Of a DNA stretch of 64,000 bases, positions 9,741 to 18,556 are shown one piece after another (the stretch's first letter is position 1; every line of letters starts with the position of its first letter). The stretch covers positions 1-64,000 of the forward strand of contig JADJIS010000003.1 in NCBI GenBank assembly GCA_016706865.1, read 5' to 3'. This stretch comes from Bacteroidota bacterium. Lineage in GTDB: Bacteria > Bacteroidota > Bacteroidia > Chitinophagales > BACL12. The position numbers and the translations under genes are program-made. The notes under the pieces were generated by a model. That model had not been told where the DNA came from, did not search any database, and saw nothing but the letters and a program-made list of their open reading frames with translations.

Positions 9741-11537
9741 TGCGGATATTGTAAAATATTTACGAGATTCGTCTATCAATCATATTTATCCTGTTAATGT
9801 GATCGGCGTAGAAATGGGTAACGAACCATATTTTGACTATGCTCAATTAATGATGGGGTGGGAATCCTTTGAAGATTACTGGGATTATCTCAATGGAATT
9901 AATAGTGTTGACACAATTTTTGAATATGTATTAGGAGATTCAGTATGGAATAATCATGATTTTATAGGTGCATTTAAAAATAATCAATTTTTTCATTGCC
10001 CCATTGGAATACCTGCCGAAAATTTGAAAGATTCAGAATACGCTCTCTTTTCTCCAAATGGAATAGACGATGGAACCAGAAGCATAGATGAAGATTGGAA
10101 TTCAAAGCTGAGAGAAAAGTATAGTGCAAAAGAGAATATTACTGGTGTGCCATTTGCTAAACGGTATGCATTTGATGCGGTTATTCTGCATCCGCATTTA
10201 TGACGGACATAATTGGGAACATATCCCTCTGAATAATCTGGATTCCACCTACGAATGCAATTTAGATGACACGATTTCAACGAATGATGAGAGGCTTTTT
10301 GATACTTATGATGAACGGTTAGAAGTAACATTTGATACTATTGGAATCAATTTTAGAAAATTTCTACAAACCCGATATAAAGAATCGTATGACGTCCATC
10401 GAGACACTTTATTATTTTACCCTGGAGTGCCACACCAAAAAGATTTATGGGTAACAGAATGGAATTTTAAAGATCAAGGTAATTACAGAGATGGTCAATT
10501 AAATAGAATTGGTGTTGTTTCTCATGGATTTATGCATGGGTATATTGTTTTTGAATGGTTTTTGAAAGACATTAAACTTAATTATGATTCTGATTACCAA
10601 ACTGGATTTCACACTCTTTCGACTTTCCATAATTTTGGAGGCGGGGCAACAAATGCAATGATTCATCCTGCATCCAATGAAGAACTTGATACATTAGGTA
10701 AGAACTATCCACCTTATGACATCACTCCAAAAGCTACAGATCCAGAAGCTAGAAATTATTTAATGAAACGAACAACATTTCATTCATTTGATTTGTTAAG
10801 TGAAATAACAAAAAATGGTTTAAAATATTTGCAAACAAATTACACTATGGCAACTAGAAGTGTTAATGTGCAACCTTCAGTATTTATAAATCCCGAGCAG
10901 AATTTCCTTTATATATACTACAGTAACATCCGTGATACTATCCAGGAATATTTAATTAATACCGCAGGGACATTCGGCGTATATGTTGATGGTGGAAAAA
11001 TTCGAGTGTCTGATACTGCAGAACTCTTCTGTATAGATGCATTGAAACCATATTCTACTTCGGGAAAAGGTAACGGCACTTTATACCGATTAAATGAGAC
11101 ATATGCTTTAGCCAGAAGATACAACTTGCAATGAACTATATCCGATTGAAATTAAAAATATTATTATGTATATAAACGTACCTTGGGGTGATTCACTATT
11201 AACGTTGACCGCTCCTGCATATTCATATGGATATTTTAAAGTTCCTATCCGGGCTTATTACCCTCTCAGGGTTGATGAAGTTAAAAGTCAATATGATATG
11301 AAGCTCTATCCAAACCCCGCAAACAATACGGTTTCAGTCATCGGGCTACAAGACAATTTTGCCATTCAAGGAAAATTAGAAGTCAAAATGATTAACGTTA
11401 CTGGTAGCACTTGTATGGAAACTGACATTATAAGTGGACAACAACTTGACATATCAAGTTTGAGTTATGGAGTTTACCAAATAATCATTAAATTTGAGGA
11501 TGGCAATATAGCCGTTGGAAAGTTAATTAAACAATAA
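9734..11537 (+). pseudogene. Secreted glycoside-hydrolase-like protein, 3' part with T9SS tail
   Basis: This resumes the host gene after the IS. The first frame (to about 10200) contains NVIGVEMGNEPYFD, where the Asn-Glu pair fits the acid/base residue of clan GH-A hydrolases. After a frameshift near 10197 the frame reads GHNWEHIPLNN and LWVTEWNFKDQGNYRDG; the Glu in VTEWN fits the nucleophile. A third break near 11130 leads to PWGDSLLTLTAPAYSYGYF and then a type A T9SS sorting domain (LYPNPANNTVSVIG ... QQLDISSLSYGVYQIIIKFE ... VGKLIKQ) ending at TAA 11535-11537. The ancestral protein was therefore exported by T9SS. It is dead as read. Confidence 0.65.
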
Positions 11538-12428
11538 TTGAAGAGAACAAAATTTCATATAGAGGAATATTCAGCTTTTGCTGTATGTTTTTTGTTATTA
11601 CAAACAGAATCATCAGCTGAAGCTGTTTACTCCGACATTATTCCTGATACCTTAATAGATTTCGATTGGGAAACATTTGGTATTGATATGAATAATGATG
11701 GGGTTGTTGATTTTGCGCTTTTAAAGAGATCCTTTTCATTTCTTGAAACTACTTATTGGTCAAGTTATATCACTTCTCACTTATGTATATTTTATGCAGG
11801 CCCCCAAGTCTTTGGAAACATGATCGCAGGTAAGAGAGTTATATTAAGCCCTTCTTACGGTGGCTTTACGGTATATCATCCATATGCACTTGCAGAGGAT
11901 GTACTAATAAATGAGGATTTAGATTTCCAATTTGCTGGGTATCAAGAATTGGCCTATGTTTATAGAGGTGAATACAGTTCCTATGCAGATAATGGAGGGA
12001 ATTGGTTTCCTGAGGTGCTAGACCACTATTTAGGAATATATTTTAAAGATACCATGAATTGTTATCATTATGGTTGGATTCGATTGGACGTAAAAGATTC
12101 TGGTCGTGAATTGGTCATAAAAGATTTTGCATACGAAACGGAGTGCGATCATCCGATAGTAGCCTATGATACAATCAGTTATGTTGATGTCGAAGATGAA
12201 AATAAATTGGATGCTGTAGTTTATAGTTTCGAGAATACCATCTATATAAATGTAAGTGAATTACAAAAACTCGAAATTGATATTTATGACCTTACAGGCA
12301 GATTGATCTATTCCAAAATAATGACGGATAGAATTTTTTCTATTAAATTAAATCAACCAACTGGATATTACATTATCAATTTATCTTCAGACAGTAAAAA
12401 GTATTCAAAGAAAATATTTATAGATTAA
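11538..12428 (+). CDS. T9SS-sorted secreted protein, paralogue 1
   Basis: Predicted secreted protein of 296 residues, starting at TTG 11538 immediately after the stop of the hydrolase gene. Residues 1-27 form a signal peptide (KFHIEEYSAFAVCFLLL ending near SSAEA). The middle carries DNNGDGVVDFAL-like and the block DHYLGIYFKDTMNCYHYGWI followed by ELVIKDFAYETEC, a pattern shared with the genes at 12894 and 23599. The C-terminal 80 residues look like a T9SS type A sorting domain (LEIDIYDLTGRLIYSKIM ... GYYIINLSSDSKKYSKKIF). No catalytic motif is visible. It is the first member of a tandem pair. The HYGWIR block is typical of a Bacteroidota family of unknown function. Confidence 0.75.
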   Translation: MKRTKFHIEEYSAFAVCFLLLQTESSAEAVYSDIIPDTLIDFDWETFGIDMNNDGVVDFALLKRSFSFLETTYWSSYITSHLCIFYAGPQVFGNMIAGKRVILSPSYGGFTVYHPYALAEDVLINEDLDFQFAGYQELAYVYRGEYSSYADNGGNWFPEVLDHYLGIYFKDTMNCYHYGWIRLDVKDSGRELVIKDFAYETECDHPIVAYDTISYVDVEDENKLDAVVYSFENTIYINVSELQKLEIDIYDLTGRLIYSKIMTDRIFSIKLNQPTGYYIINLSSDSKKYSKKIFID

Positions 12429-12661
12429 TGGTTTACACCATGTTGTTTACAAACCTGTGCAACATTGGATAAACCTAGATTTTCAAATCCAAATTCATTT
12501 TTATTTACGTATGATACCATCTGATATCTCAAATTGATGCCTCTGAGATTTAAAATAAGTTTCAATTTCAGTGATAAATTTTGTATACTCTGCATCATCA
12601 AAAAGAATGCCCAATCGGGAGCAGGAATTGTGGTTTTTTTCGAATTAAAGAATGAAAACAT
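12425..12661 (-). pseudogene. Reverse coding remnant, copy 1
   Basis: Reverse-strand frame beginning MFSFFNSKKTTIPAPDWAFF and ending VNKNEFGFENLGLSNVAQVC. The middle is out of frame, and comparison with copy 2 at 13835-14072 shows a missing A in a poly-A run after WAFF. The start and end look like the N-terminal 80 residues of a longer cytoplasmic protein whose remainder has been lost against the T9SS gene. I do not recognise the family with confidence. Confidence 0.45.
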
Positions 12662-12751
12662 AGGGTTTAGGCTTTGATCTTATTCAGTTCAAAGTTACAA
12701 AAAGTCATAAAGTAATGTAATCCTGTTTACCTACAATTAAACTAAAAAACA

Positions 12752-12780
12752 TCCCTCCATGTTCAGTAAACAGGGAGGGA
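12752..12780. terminator. Hairpin in duplicate unit 1
   Basis: TCCCTCC and GGAGGGA form a stem around an AT-rich loop, with a run of A before it on the + strand. The copy in unit 2 (14164-14192) has a slightly longer stem. Read on the minus strand the A-run becomes a T-run, so it best serves the minus-strand gene whose 3' end is duplicated here. Confidence 0.6.
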
Positions 12781-12893
12781 CGAAGCCTAAATTTCGAATT
12801 TATTTATTTCCTGATACAATTGTTTATTGTCTCATTCCAAGTGCTGCTCAATTCCAGATTTGAGTGTTGGGGTTTATCAAATAATGGTTAAAT

Positions 12894-13838
12894 TTGATGA
12901 TCAGACACTTGTTGTCAAAAAACTCGTTAAGCAGTGAAAAAACGGAATTTAGCATCCAAAATTATTCGGCTTTTGCTGTCTGCTTTTTGCTTGTGCATGA
13001 GGAAGCGGCAGCAGAAGCTGTTTATACTGACATTCCTGATACGCTGATAAATTACAATAATGAAACATTTGATATTGATATGAATGGCGATGAGATTATT
13101 GATTTTGCTGTTATAAGAAGATCATTTTCATTTTTGGAAACCACCTATTATTCAGGATATATAACGTCTCACTTGAGTGCACTTTCTGCTGGTCCTCAGG
13201 CGGTAGGAAATAAAATAGCAGGATTCACTGAAGTTTGGGGCGGCTCTTCTGCGGCAGGTTCTTTTCTTGTTTATTTTCCTTATGCTCTGGATGCCGGAGA
13301 AATGATTGATGATATTTTGAGTTTTCAGGACGATGGCTTTCAAATTTTAGCGTTTCGATATCGCGGACAATATAGTTCTTACGTTAAACATGGCGGAGAT
13401 TGGTACCCCGAAAGCAATGATCACCATTTAGGAGTATATTTTAAAGATAGCGAAGATTGTTACCATTATGGATGGATACGTTGTGATGTAAAGAACGAAG
13501 GCAAAGAGCTTGTAATTAAGGATTTTGCCTATGAAACAAAATGCAGTATTGGAATTTTGGCAGGCGATCTTATAGGTGATACAACGACTGTTGGAATTAA
13601 TGAGTTAGATAAATTAAATGCCACAGTTTATAGTTTCGAGAACACTGTGTATATAACTGTAGAGGAATTGCCTAAAGAACTAGAAATTGATATTTATGAC
13701 CTTACAGGCAGATTGATCTATTCCAAAATAATGACGGATAGAATTTTTTCTATTAAATTAAATCAACCAACTGGATATTACATTATCAATTTATCTTCAG
13801 ACAGTAAAAAGTATTCAAAGAAAATATTTATTGATTAG
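12894..13838 (+). CDS. T9SS-sorted secreted protein, paralogue 2
   Basis: Close relative of the gene at 11538, with a signal-like segment (YSAFAVCFLLVHEEAAAEA), the block DHHLGVYFKDSEDCYHYGWI followed by ELVIKDFAYETKC, and a C-terminal T9SS sorting domain that is nearly identical to paralogue 1 in its last 50 residues. The start is doubtful. By alignment the original start was a GTG at 12933 (GTGAAAAAA), but one A is missing there, so the frame now runs back into the upstream T9SS tail and the first usable ATG is 12894. Without that upstream extension the gene has no start before the signal peptide. Function unknown; presumed cell-surface or secreted. Confidence 0.65.
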   Translation: MMIRHLLSKNSLSSEKTEFSIQNYSAFAVCFLLVHEEAAAEAVYTDIPDTLINYNNETFDIDMNGDEIIDFAVIRRSFSFLETTYYSGYITSHLSALSAGPQAVGNKIAGFTEVWGGSSAAGSFLVYFPYALDAGEMIDDILSFQDDGFQILAFRYRGQYSSYVKHGGDWYPESNDHHLGVYFKDSEDCYHYGWIRCDVKNEGKELVIKDFAYETKCSIGILAGDLIGDTTTVGINELDKLNATVYSFENTVYITVEELPKELEIDIYDLTGRLIYSKIMTDRIFSIKLNQPTGYYIINLSSDSKKYSKKIFID

Positions 13839-14072
13839 TGGTTTACACCATGTTGTTTACAAACCTGAGCAACATTGGATAAACCTAGATTTTCAAATCC
13901 AAATTCATTTTTATTTACATACGATACCATCTGATATCTCAAATTGAAGCCTCTGAGATTTAAAATAATTTTCAATTTCAGTGATAAATTTTGTATACTC
14001 TGCATCATCAAAAAAGAAGGCCCAGTCAGGAGCAGGAATTGTGGTTTTTTTCGACTTAAAGAATGAAAACAT
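13835..14072 (-). pseudogene. Reverse coding remnant, copy 2
   Basis: The reverse strand from ATG at 14072 reads MFSFFKSKKTTIPAPDWAFF, then FDDAEYTKFITEIENYFKS and LQFEISDGIV, then after one frame change VNKNEFGFENLGLSNVAQVC. The last frame change is shared with copy 1, so the gene was already broken before the duplication; the extra break in copy 1 came later. The family is not recognised. Confidence 0.45.
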
Positions 14073-14163
14073 AGGGTTTAGGCTTTGATCTTATTCAGTT
14101 CAAAGTTACAAAAAGTCATAAAGTAATGTAATCTGTTTACCTTCAAATAAACTAAAAAAAACA

Positions 14164-14192
14164 TCCCTCCATGTTCAATAAACACGGAGGGA
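14164..14192. terminator. Terminator hairpin of the gene at 14216
   Basis: TCCCTCC-A-TGTT pairs with AACA-C-GGAGGGA around a short loop. A run of A on the + strand side gives a T-run after the stem on the minus strand. It lies 24 bases beyond the stop of the minus-strand gene at 14216-14704. Confidence 0.65.
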
Positions 14193-14215
14193 CGAAGCAC
14201 ATATTTCGAATTTAT

Positions 14216-14704
14216 TTATTTCCTGATACAATTGTTTATCGTCTCATTCCAAGTACTGCTCAATTCCAGTTCCTCCGAAAGTGAAGAAAAATCTGATCCC
14301 GCATTAAAAAATTCCAGTATAGTTTCCGGAACACCTTTTTCACGGGGTGTTAAAACGAGTTCCAATCGGTCGATAACAGTGTAATTTCCGGCTTCATTTT
14401 TAATGACCCTGCTGCTGTTGGCTACACGACTTTTTTGAAATTGATCGGGCATTATCGGAATAAATATCTCGTTCATTTTAATTTTTTTGTAAAAGAAAAT
14501 AGCTTTTACTGTTTCATCCATGCCAATTGCAGTGTCGTTCCAGACATCGTATTTAGTAATATTGCAATTATTTTTCTGCGCAAGGCCTTCTAGTGCGGAA
14601 AGAATTTTTTTCTTTCTTTTTTTAACACTACTGCCTAAAAAAATAAAGGGAATAATTAAAATAAGTAAAATTATTCCTCCTGTAATTAATGATCCTGAAT
14701 CCAT
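14216..14704 (-). CDS. Single-pass membrane protein of unknown function
   Basis: 162 residues. An N-terminal transmembrane helix (residues 7-25, ITGGIILLILIIPFIFLG) is followed by a basic patch (KKRKKK), which would anchor the rest in the cytoplasm. The soluble part has a hydrophobic core pattern but no motif I recognise. The last 72 bases also occur as a fragment at 12786-12857 because of the tandem duplication. It is followed by a terminator hairpin at 14164-14192. Function unknown. Confidence 0.65.
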   Translation of the reverse strand: MDSGSLITGGIILLILIIPFIFLGSSVKKRKKKILSALEGLAQKNNCNITKYDVWNDTAIGMDETVKAIFFYKKIKMNEIFIPIMPDQFQKSRVANSSRVIKNEAGNYTVIDRLELVLTPREKGVPETILEFFNAGSDFSSLSEELELSSTWNETINNCIRK

Positions 14705-14826
14705 TATTTGTCAATTTTTAATTTAATAATAAAATGTTATCCGTATTTACCACTTTGTAGTGTTAAACCGGAAAATAAAATTGGAGGCCATATCTCCGTA
14801 AATAAAAAAGTGAGATTGTTCTGTTT

Positions 14827-15213
14827 TTACCAGAAATAATGGAAAGGAAATATAATATCTGTTTGCCTTAATCGCAAAAGAAGTTTCGATGCTATAAATT
14901 CATATGCAGTATAGGTTGCAATATAAATTTGTTGCTCCTTAGCGGAAGAATTAAAAATTAAATCAATGTTATTATTAATTGCCGGAACAGGCGTAATATT
15001 AATAAGCCCGGAGAAGTTTTCGTTTTGATTTGTGTGATAAAGGCGGTCAGAAATTTCATCTATACTGAAACTGCTTTCATAATTACCCTTGTCGGATCCA
15101 AAACCATGTTCCTTTGTATCAACCGTTTTAGAAAAACCACTGTTTAAAACAATTACAATGCTATAAAGCAGCAAAAATTGCAATACGCCAATTGTTTTAA
15201 GACTTTGTTTCAC
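14827..15213 (-). CDS. Small exported protein of unknown function
   Basis: 128 residues with an N-terminal hydrophobic segment (LQFLLLYSIVIVLNSGFS, residues 11-28) that could be a signal peptide or anchor. The rest is polar with no cysteine and ends in LRQTDIIFPFHYFW. Small Bacteroidota proteins ending in an F/Y-rich PFHYFW-like tail are common, but I cannot assign a role. It stands alone between two other minus-strand membrane genes. Confidence 0.55.
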   Translation of the reverse strand: MKQSLKTIGVLQFLLLYSIVIVLNSGFSKTVDTKEHGFGSDKGNYESSFSIDEISDRLYHTNQNENFSGLINITPVPAINNNIDLIFNSSAKEQQIYIATYTAYEFIASKLLLRLRQTDIIFPFHYFW

Positions 15214-15265
15214 GCCGCAAAGATAAGTCAGGAATCACTTCTAATTCGCGTTTATTCTATTCCTA

Positions 15266-15550
15266 TTATGATCCTGCGATAGGACTGCCGAAGATGCCCA
15301 CTGCGAGCTCAGCCCATACAAGGAACAGAATGGCGAAGATCGCTAAACACAACACTATGCGATATTCCATTTTTTTAATTTTTCGCAAAACAAATTCCAC
15401 AATAAGGCCTGTTCCAGTCAGCAAAATACCTGCTATTATAAAATCAAAGGTGTTCCAGTCGAACCCCAGGGAGAACTGCATGGCAACAAGTGGAATAAGG
15501 AGTATAACTGCAACTATGGATAAAATGATGGAAAGATGTAAGTTTTTCAT
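15266..15550 (-). CDS. Small integral membrane protein (three TM segments)
   Basis: 94 residues, almost all hydrophobic. Three likely membrane helices: residues 7-27 (IILSIVAVILLIPLVAMQF), 34-54 (FDFIIAGILLTGTGLIVEFV) and 64-86 (IVLCLAIFAILFLVWAELAV), with a positive loop RKIKK between the second and third. This looks like a small Bacteroidota inner-membrane family without known function. It is minus-strand like its neighbours but has its own 50-base gap, so it may be single. Confidence 0.65.
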   Translation of the reverse strand: MKNLHLSIILSIVAVILLIPLVAMQFSLGFDWNTFDFIIAGILLTGTGLIVEFVLRKIKKMEYRIVLCLAIFAILFLVWAELAVGIFGSPIAGS

Positions 15551-15829
15551 AATTGATCTAATTTAAGGTTTAAAAGTGCTTTGAATTGCAAAGTTAAGGT
15601 GCTCTCAACAGATTTGCAAGGGATGGATCAACTGTTTAGAAACTTTAACATTTAAGGGTTTGAGGAGGAGAGTGGTGAGAAGGTGAGAGGTTGAGTATGT
15701 GAGTAGGTTGGGAAAAACGAGTGGGTGGGTGATGGTGGTAGCAATGGGAATGGGTAATTGACGGAAGGATGTTTATACAATTTAATTTAAGGAGATCAAG
15801 GAATGAATTGTTCGGATGGTTCATATGAC
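15551..15829. other. Intergenic region with G-rich low-complexity sequence
   Basis: About 280 bases. From 15660 to 15745 the + strand is rich in GGTGAG/GTGGGT-like steps with little C, resembling other degenerate short repeats in this window. No gene or RNA is visible. Confidence 0.5.
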
Positions 15830-16192
15830 CTATGCACGCAAAATTTTCTCCATTTTGCGACCTTTTGCCAATTCATCCACCAATTTATCCAAATACCTTA
15901 CTTTTTGGGTTAAGGGATTTTCAATTTCCTCCACGCGATAACCACAAATTGCACCTGTTATCAGGTGAGCATTTTCATTTAATTTTGCCTGCTGGAAGAA
16001 TGTTTCAAAAGTTACTTTTTTATCAATGAGTTCTTTCAGCTTTTTTTCATTGAAACCGGTTAACCATTCTATTACCTGATCCAATTCTTTTTTTGTTCTG
16101 CCTTTTCTCTCTACTTTAGTGATATAGAGAGGATAAACTGAAGAGAATGTCATATTTGCAATTCGTGCATCGTGATGTATGGTGGTCTTCAT
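15830..16192 (-). CDS. DUF2200 family protein
   Basis: 120 residues, full length for DUF2200. Recognisable blocks are SSVYPLYITKVERKGRTKKE, VIEWLTGF, TFETFFQQAKLN, HLITGAICGYRVEEIENPL and RYLDKLVDELAKGRKMEKIL. The family is small, cytoplasmic and of unknown biochemical function. It lies 25 bases downstream of the DUF1801 gene on the same strand, so the two may be cotranscribed. Confidence 0.85.
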   Translation of the reverse strand: MKTTIHHDARIANMTFSSVYPLYITKVERKGRTKKELDQVIEWLTGFNEKKLKELIDKKVTFETFFQQAKLNENAHLITGAICGYRVEEIENPLTQKVRYLDKLVDELAKGRKMEKILRA

Positions 16193-16217
16193 AATTTATT
16201 TTTATATCAGATCGAAA

Positions 16218-16610
16218 TTATTTTAATCTTGTTAATTGTCCTTTTCTTTTCACAATATTTTTGTAATCCCACTGAATTTCTTTTGATTTTTTAAGCCAAC
16301 GCACAAGTTCTTTTTTATTTATTTGTTCCACATTCGTATAGAAAATGGAAGCGTCTTTAAATTTTTTGCCTACCACATTTAATTCTTCCACATCAAAATC
16401 AGCGCCACTCCAAAACATTAAACGCAACCCGGTTTTTTGTTTGTTATATCCAACAATTGGATTCCCATCCAAAAACCAAACCGGATGTGCATGCCAAATT
16501 TTGTTTTCTGCTTCGGGTAATTCTCGATCAATGATCTCTGCTAGAAGGTTGCAGATCTTTTTGTCTTCTGGGGTTTGTTGGTCGTTGTAGGTTTTAATAT
16601 CCTGGTTCAT
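16218..16610 (-). CDS. DUF1801-domain protein
   Basis: 130 residues. Blocks such as ENKIWHAHPVWFLDGNPIVG and GLRLMFWSGADFD match the YdhG-like DUF1801 fold, a small alpha/beta domain related to frataxin-like iron chaperones, whose function is mostly unproven. The tail is very basic (KNIVKRKGQLTRLK). It probably forms a two-gene unit with the DUF2200 gene downstream. Cytoplasmic. Confidence 0.75.
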   Translation of the reverse strand: MNQDIKTYNDQQTPEDKKICNLLAEIIDRELPEAENKIWHAHPVWFLDGNPIVGYNKQKTGLRLMFWSGADFDVEELNVVGKKFKDASIFYTNVEQINKKELVRWLKKSKEIQWDYKNIVKRKGQLTRLK

Positions 16611-16708
16611 AGTTTTTTAGATAATATTTATTTTTAACATTTTAATTAAAACATATTTGCTAAAACTAAGGTAAACAAAATTTTCATTTAATATTATCCC
16701 TAAAATCT

Positions 16709-17890
16709 TTATTCCGTAAAATCAGTAAATGTTTTTCCATCGTATTTGCATAAACCGGTATTTCTTGTGCCAAACCAAATGTTTCCATTTCTATCCTTTA
16801 CTATGGTATAAACATGGTTATGATTTAACCCATTTTTTGTCGTAAAAAGTTCTTTCGATTTGCCATCAAATCGCCATAAACCACCATCTCCTTCATTTTG
16901 CATATTTCCGTTATTATGTGCAATCCAAAGGTTTTCATTTTCATCCTCCAAAAAACATACAAGCATCTCACCATTAATTCCAATTTTTTCATTCAAATTC
17001 GAAAATGATTTACCATTATATTCATAAATGCCGTGAGTTGGGCTTAGAAATAACAAATCTCCGTTGTTTTTTTCAATAATTGACCGAAATGAATTGATAC
17101 TATCCGGGGTAAAATTATTGAGAGATTTTCCATCAAACACAACAATGCCTTCTCCTTTCGACCAAGCTGAAGAGAGCCAAATATTTCCATACCTGTCCTG
17201 TAACATTGCGGAGATATCCATTAATTTCAAATTATTATTATTTATAAGTGAATCATTATCTAAAAAATATCTAAAAAGAGGTTCATCTTTATCATAATCT
17301 TTAGTTGGATCATGAATATATATTCCTTTACTTGTTCCGAACCAAATTTTTCCGGATTTGTCCTGCATTATACTCCATACAAAATTATCGCCGGTTTGAA
17401 ACACATAGGGTGATCGTTTTCCAGTAGAACTGTTTATAGTGTTTTGTGGAATCAGGTATAAGTTAAAATCTTTAGCCTCGGGTTTTCCTTCACCCGGTTT
17501 ATATCTGATCAAACCTCTGCGTGTACCAAACCAGATGTTGCCTGATTTATCTTCCAGGCAACTTAGAATATCATTGTGATTGAGATCTTCTTTCAGGGAG
17601 AAATTAATAAAAGACTTATGAGTAAAATTAACAAAGGAAGTGCCATCATAAACATAAATTCCGTTGCCTGCTGTACCGAACCACATATTACCCAAACGAT
17701 CCTGCAACCCGCTTTGCACAAACATAAATTCTTCAGCCAGGTCGGGGATGAAGTGATTTTTAATTAATTTAGGCTTTATATCAGTACTTTGTGGGTCGTT
17801 TGTTTTAACCTGAGCGTTGCAGGAACTGCATGCAATGCTAAATAGGATTATAAATGTTCGTGTAAAGAGAGTATTTTTCAAATTGTTCAA
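16709..17890 (-). CDS. Lipoprotein with Reg_prop beta-propeller repeats
   Basis: 393 residues. The N-terminus has a signal with a lipobox (IACSSC, lipidation at Cys22 or Cys23). The body is made of two-component-regulator-propeller repeats, each a DxxGNxWFGT-type strand: DRLGNMWFGTAGNGIYVYDG, DKSGNIWFGTRRGLIRY, DKSGKIWFGTSKGIYIHD, DRYGNIWLSSAW, DENENLWIAHNNG and DRNGNIWFGTRNTGLCKYDG. Such propellers usually form the periplasmic sensor of hybrid two-component systems, but here no kinase or DNA-binding domain follows. It is therefore a free-standing periplasmic or surface propeller lipoprotein, possibly a ligand-binding protein. Family clear, role unknown. Confidence 0.85.
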   Translation of the reverse strand: MNNLKNTLFTRTFIILFSIACSSCNAQVKTNDPQSTDIKPKLIKNHFIPDLAEEFMFVQSGLQDRLGNMWFGTAGNGIYVYDGTSFVNFTHKSFINFSLKEDLNHNDILSCLEDKSGNIWFGTRRGLIRYKPGEGKPEAKDFNLYLIPQNTINSSTGKRSPYVFQTGDNFVWSIMQDKSGKIWFGTSKGIYIHDPTKDYDKDEPLFRYFLDNDSLINNNNLKLMDISAMLQDRYGNIWLSSAWSKGEGIVVFDGKSLNNFTPDSINSFRSIIEKNNGDLLFLSPTHGIYEYNGKSFSNLNEKIGINGEMLVCFLEDENENLWIAHNNGNMQNEGDGGLWRFDGKSKELFTTKNGLNHNHVYTIVKDRNGNIWFGTRNTGLCKYDGKTFTDFTE

Positions 17891-17996
17891 TTTAATATTG
17901 TTGCAACCCTATGCCCAATTTTCCTTGTTTGTGGTTTTGTAAACTTTATTAAAAATACAAAAATTAATTTTAAAGATAAATCAGGTTATAGTAAGT

Positions 17997-18530
17997 TTAT
18001 TTTTCGAGTATAACTTTCAGTTTGTTCAAACTTTCATCCATATCCCTCGCAAAATTCTTTTCTGCCATTGGTATCATTAAATTAATCGGATATTTTAATT
18101 TGCCGCCATTTATAAGATATACTTTGGTCTCATTATCGGATAGGAATTCTGTTTCCATAATTGTATAAGAAGTAACCCGCATTGGTTTTATAAAACGAAT
18201 TTCTGTTTCAATTTTTTTTCCTTCTACAATGTTCTTAATTTCCTTTTCACCCTGACCGGCATTTTTATTTCCACTCCAGGAATAAATAAATCCAATTGTT
18301 CCGTCTGTTCCTTTAAATTCTTCCTTCCTGTTTAATTTGTCGGTAGTTGCCCATTTATTGAATTGATCCTGGTTTTTAAGCAATTTTAAAAAGCCAAATA
18401 CCTTTTGAAGAGGTGCATTTATCACAATTTCGCGTTTTACGTAATGATGCTTTTTCATAAATAACGCTATGATCAACAACAGAATTATTATTCCCGCTAT
18501 TACCAGTAGAATGGTGGATAATATATTCAT
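17997..18530 (-). CDS. SRPBCC (START-like) family protein with membrane anchor
   Basis: 177 residues. Residues 5-24 are a transmembrane helix (STILLVIAGIIILLLIIALF). The soluble domain starts with the typical SRPBCC strand HYVKREIVINAPLQKVFGFL and continues IGFIYSWSGNKNAGQGEKEI and IETEIRFIKPM, ending in a long C-terminal helix (FARDMDESLNKLKVILEK). The fold binds hydrophobic ligands in a deep cavity; ligand unknown. The next gene on this strand, a small membrane protein at 18557, lies 26 bases upstream and is likely cotranscribed. Confidence 0.8.
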   Translation of the reverse strand: MNILSTILLVIAGIIILLLIIALFMKKHHYVKREIVINAPLQKVFGFLKLLKNQDQFNKWATTDKLNRKEEFKGTDGTIGFIYSWSGNKNAGQGEKEIKNIVEGKKIETEIRFIKPMRVTSYTIMETEFLSDNETKVYLINGGKLKYPINLMIPMAEKNFARDMDESLNKLKVILEK

Positions 18531-18556
18531 TTGATAACTTTTTAAATGACTATAAT

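Larger units (their letters stand above)
11459..12857. repeat. Tandem duplication, unit 1 (about 1.4 kb)
   Basis: Unit 1 runs from the last 26 codons of the hydrolase T9SS tail, through a T9SS cargo gene, a reverse coding remnant and a terminator hairpin, to a 72-base copy of the 3' end of the gene at 14216. It matches unit 2 (12858-14269) in the same order. The junction is at 12857/12858, where ATTCCAG meets ATTTGAGTG. Confidence 0.85.
12858..14269. repeat. Tandem duplication, unit 2 (about 1.4 kb)
   Basis: Second unit, colinear with 11459-12857. It starts inside a T9SS tail (SVGVYQIMVKFDDQTLVVKK) that ends in LVKQ and a stop at 12934-12936, then repeats the cargo gene, the reverse remnant, the hairpin and the end of the gene at 14216. 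The last 150 coding bases and the next 350 bases are nearly identical to unit 1, while the 5' half is clearly diverged. Confidence 0.85.
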
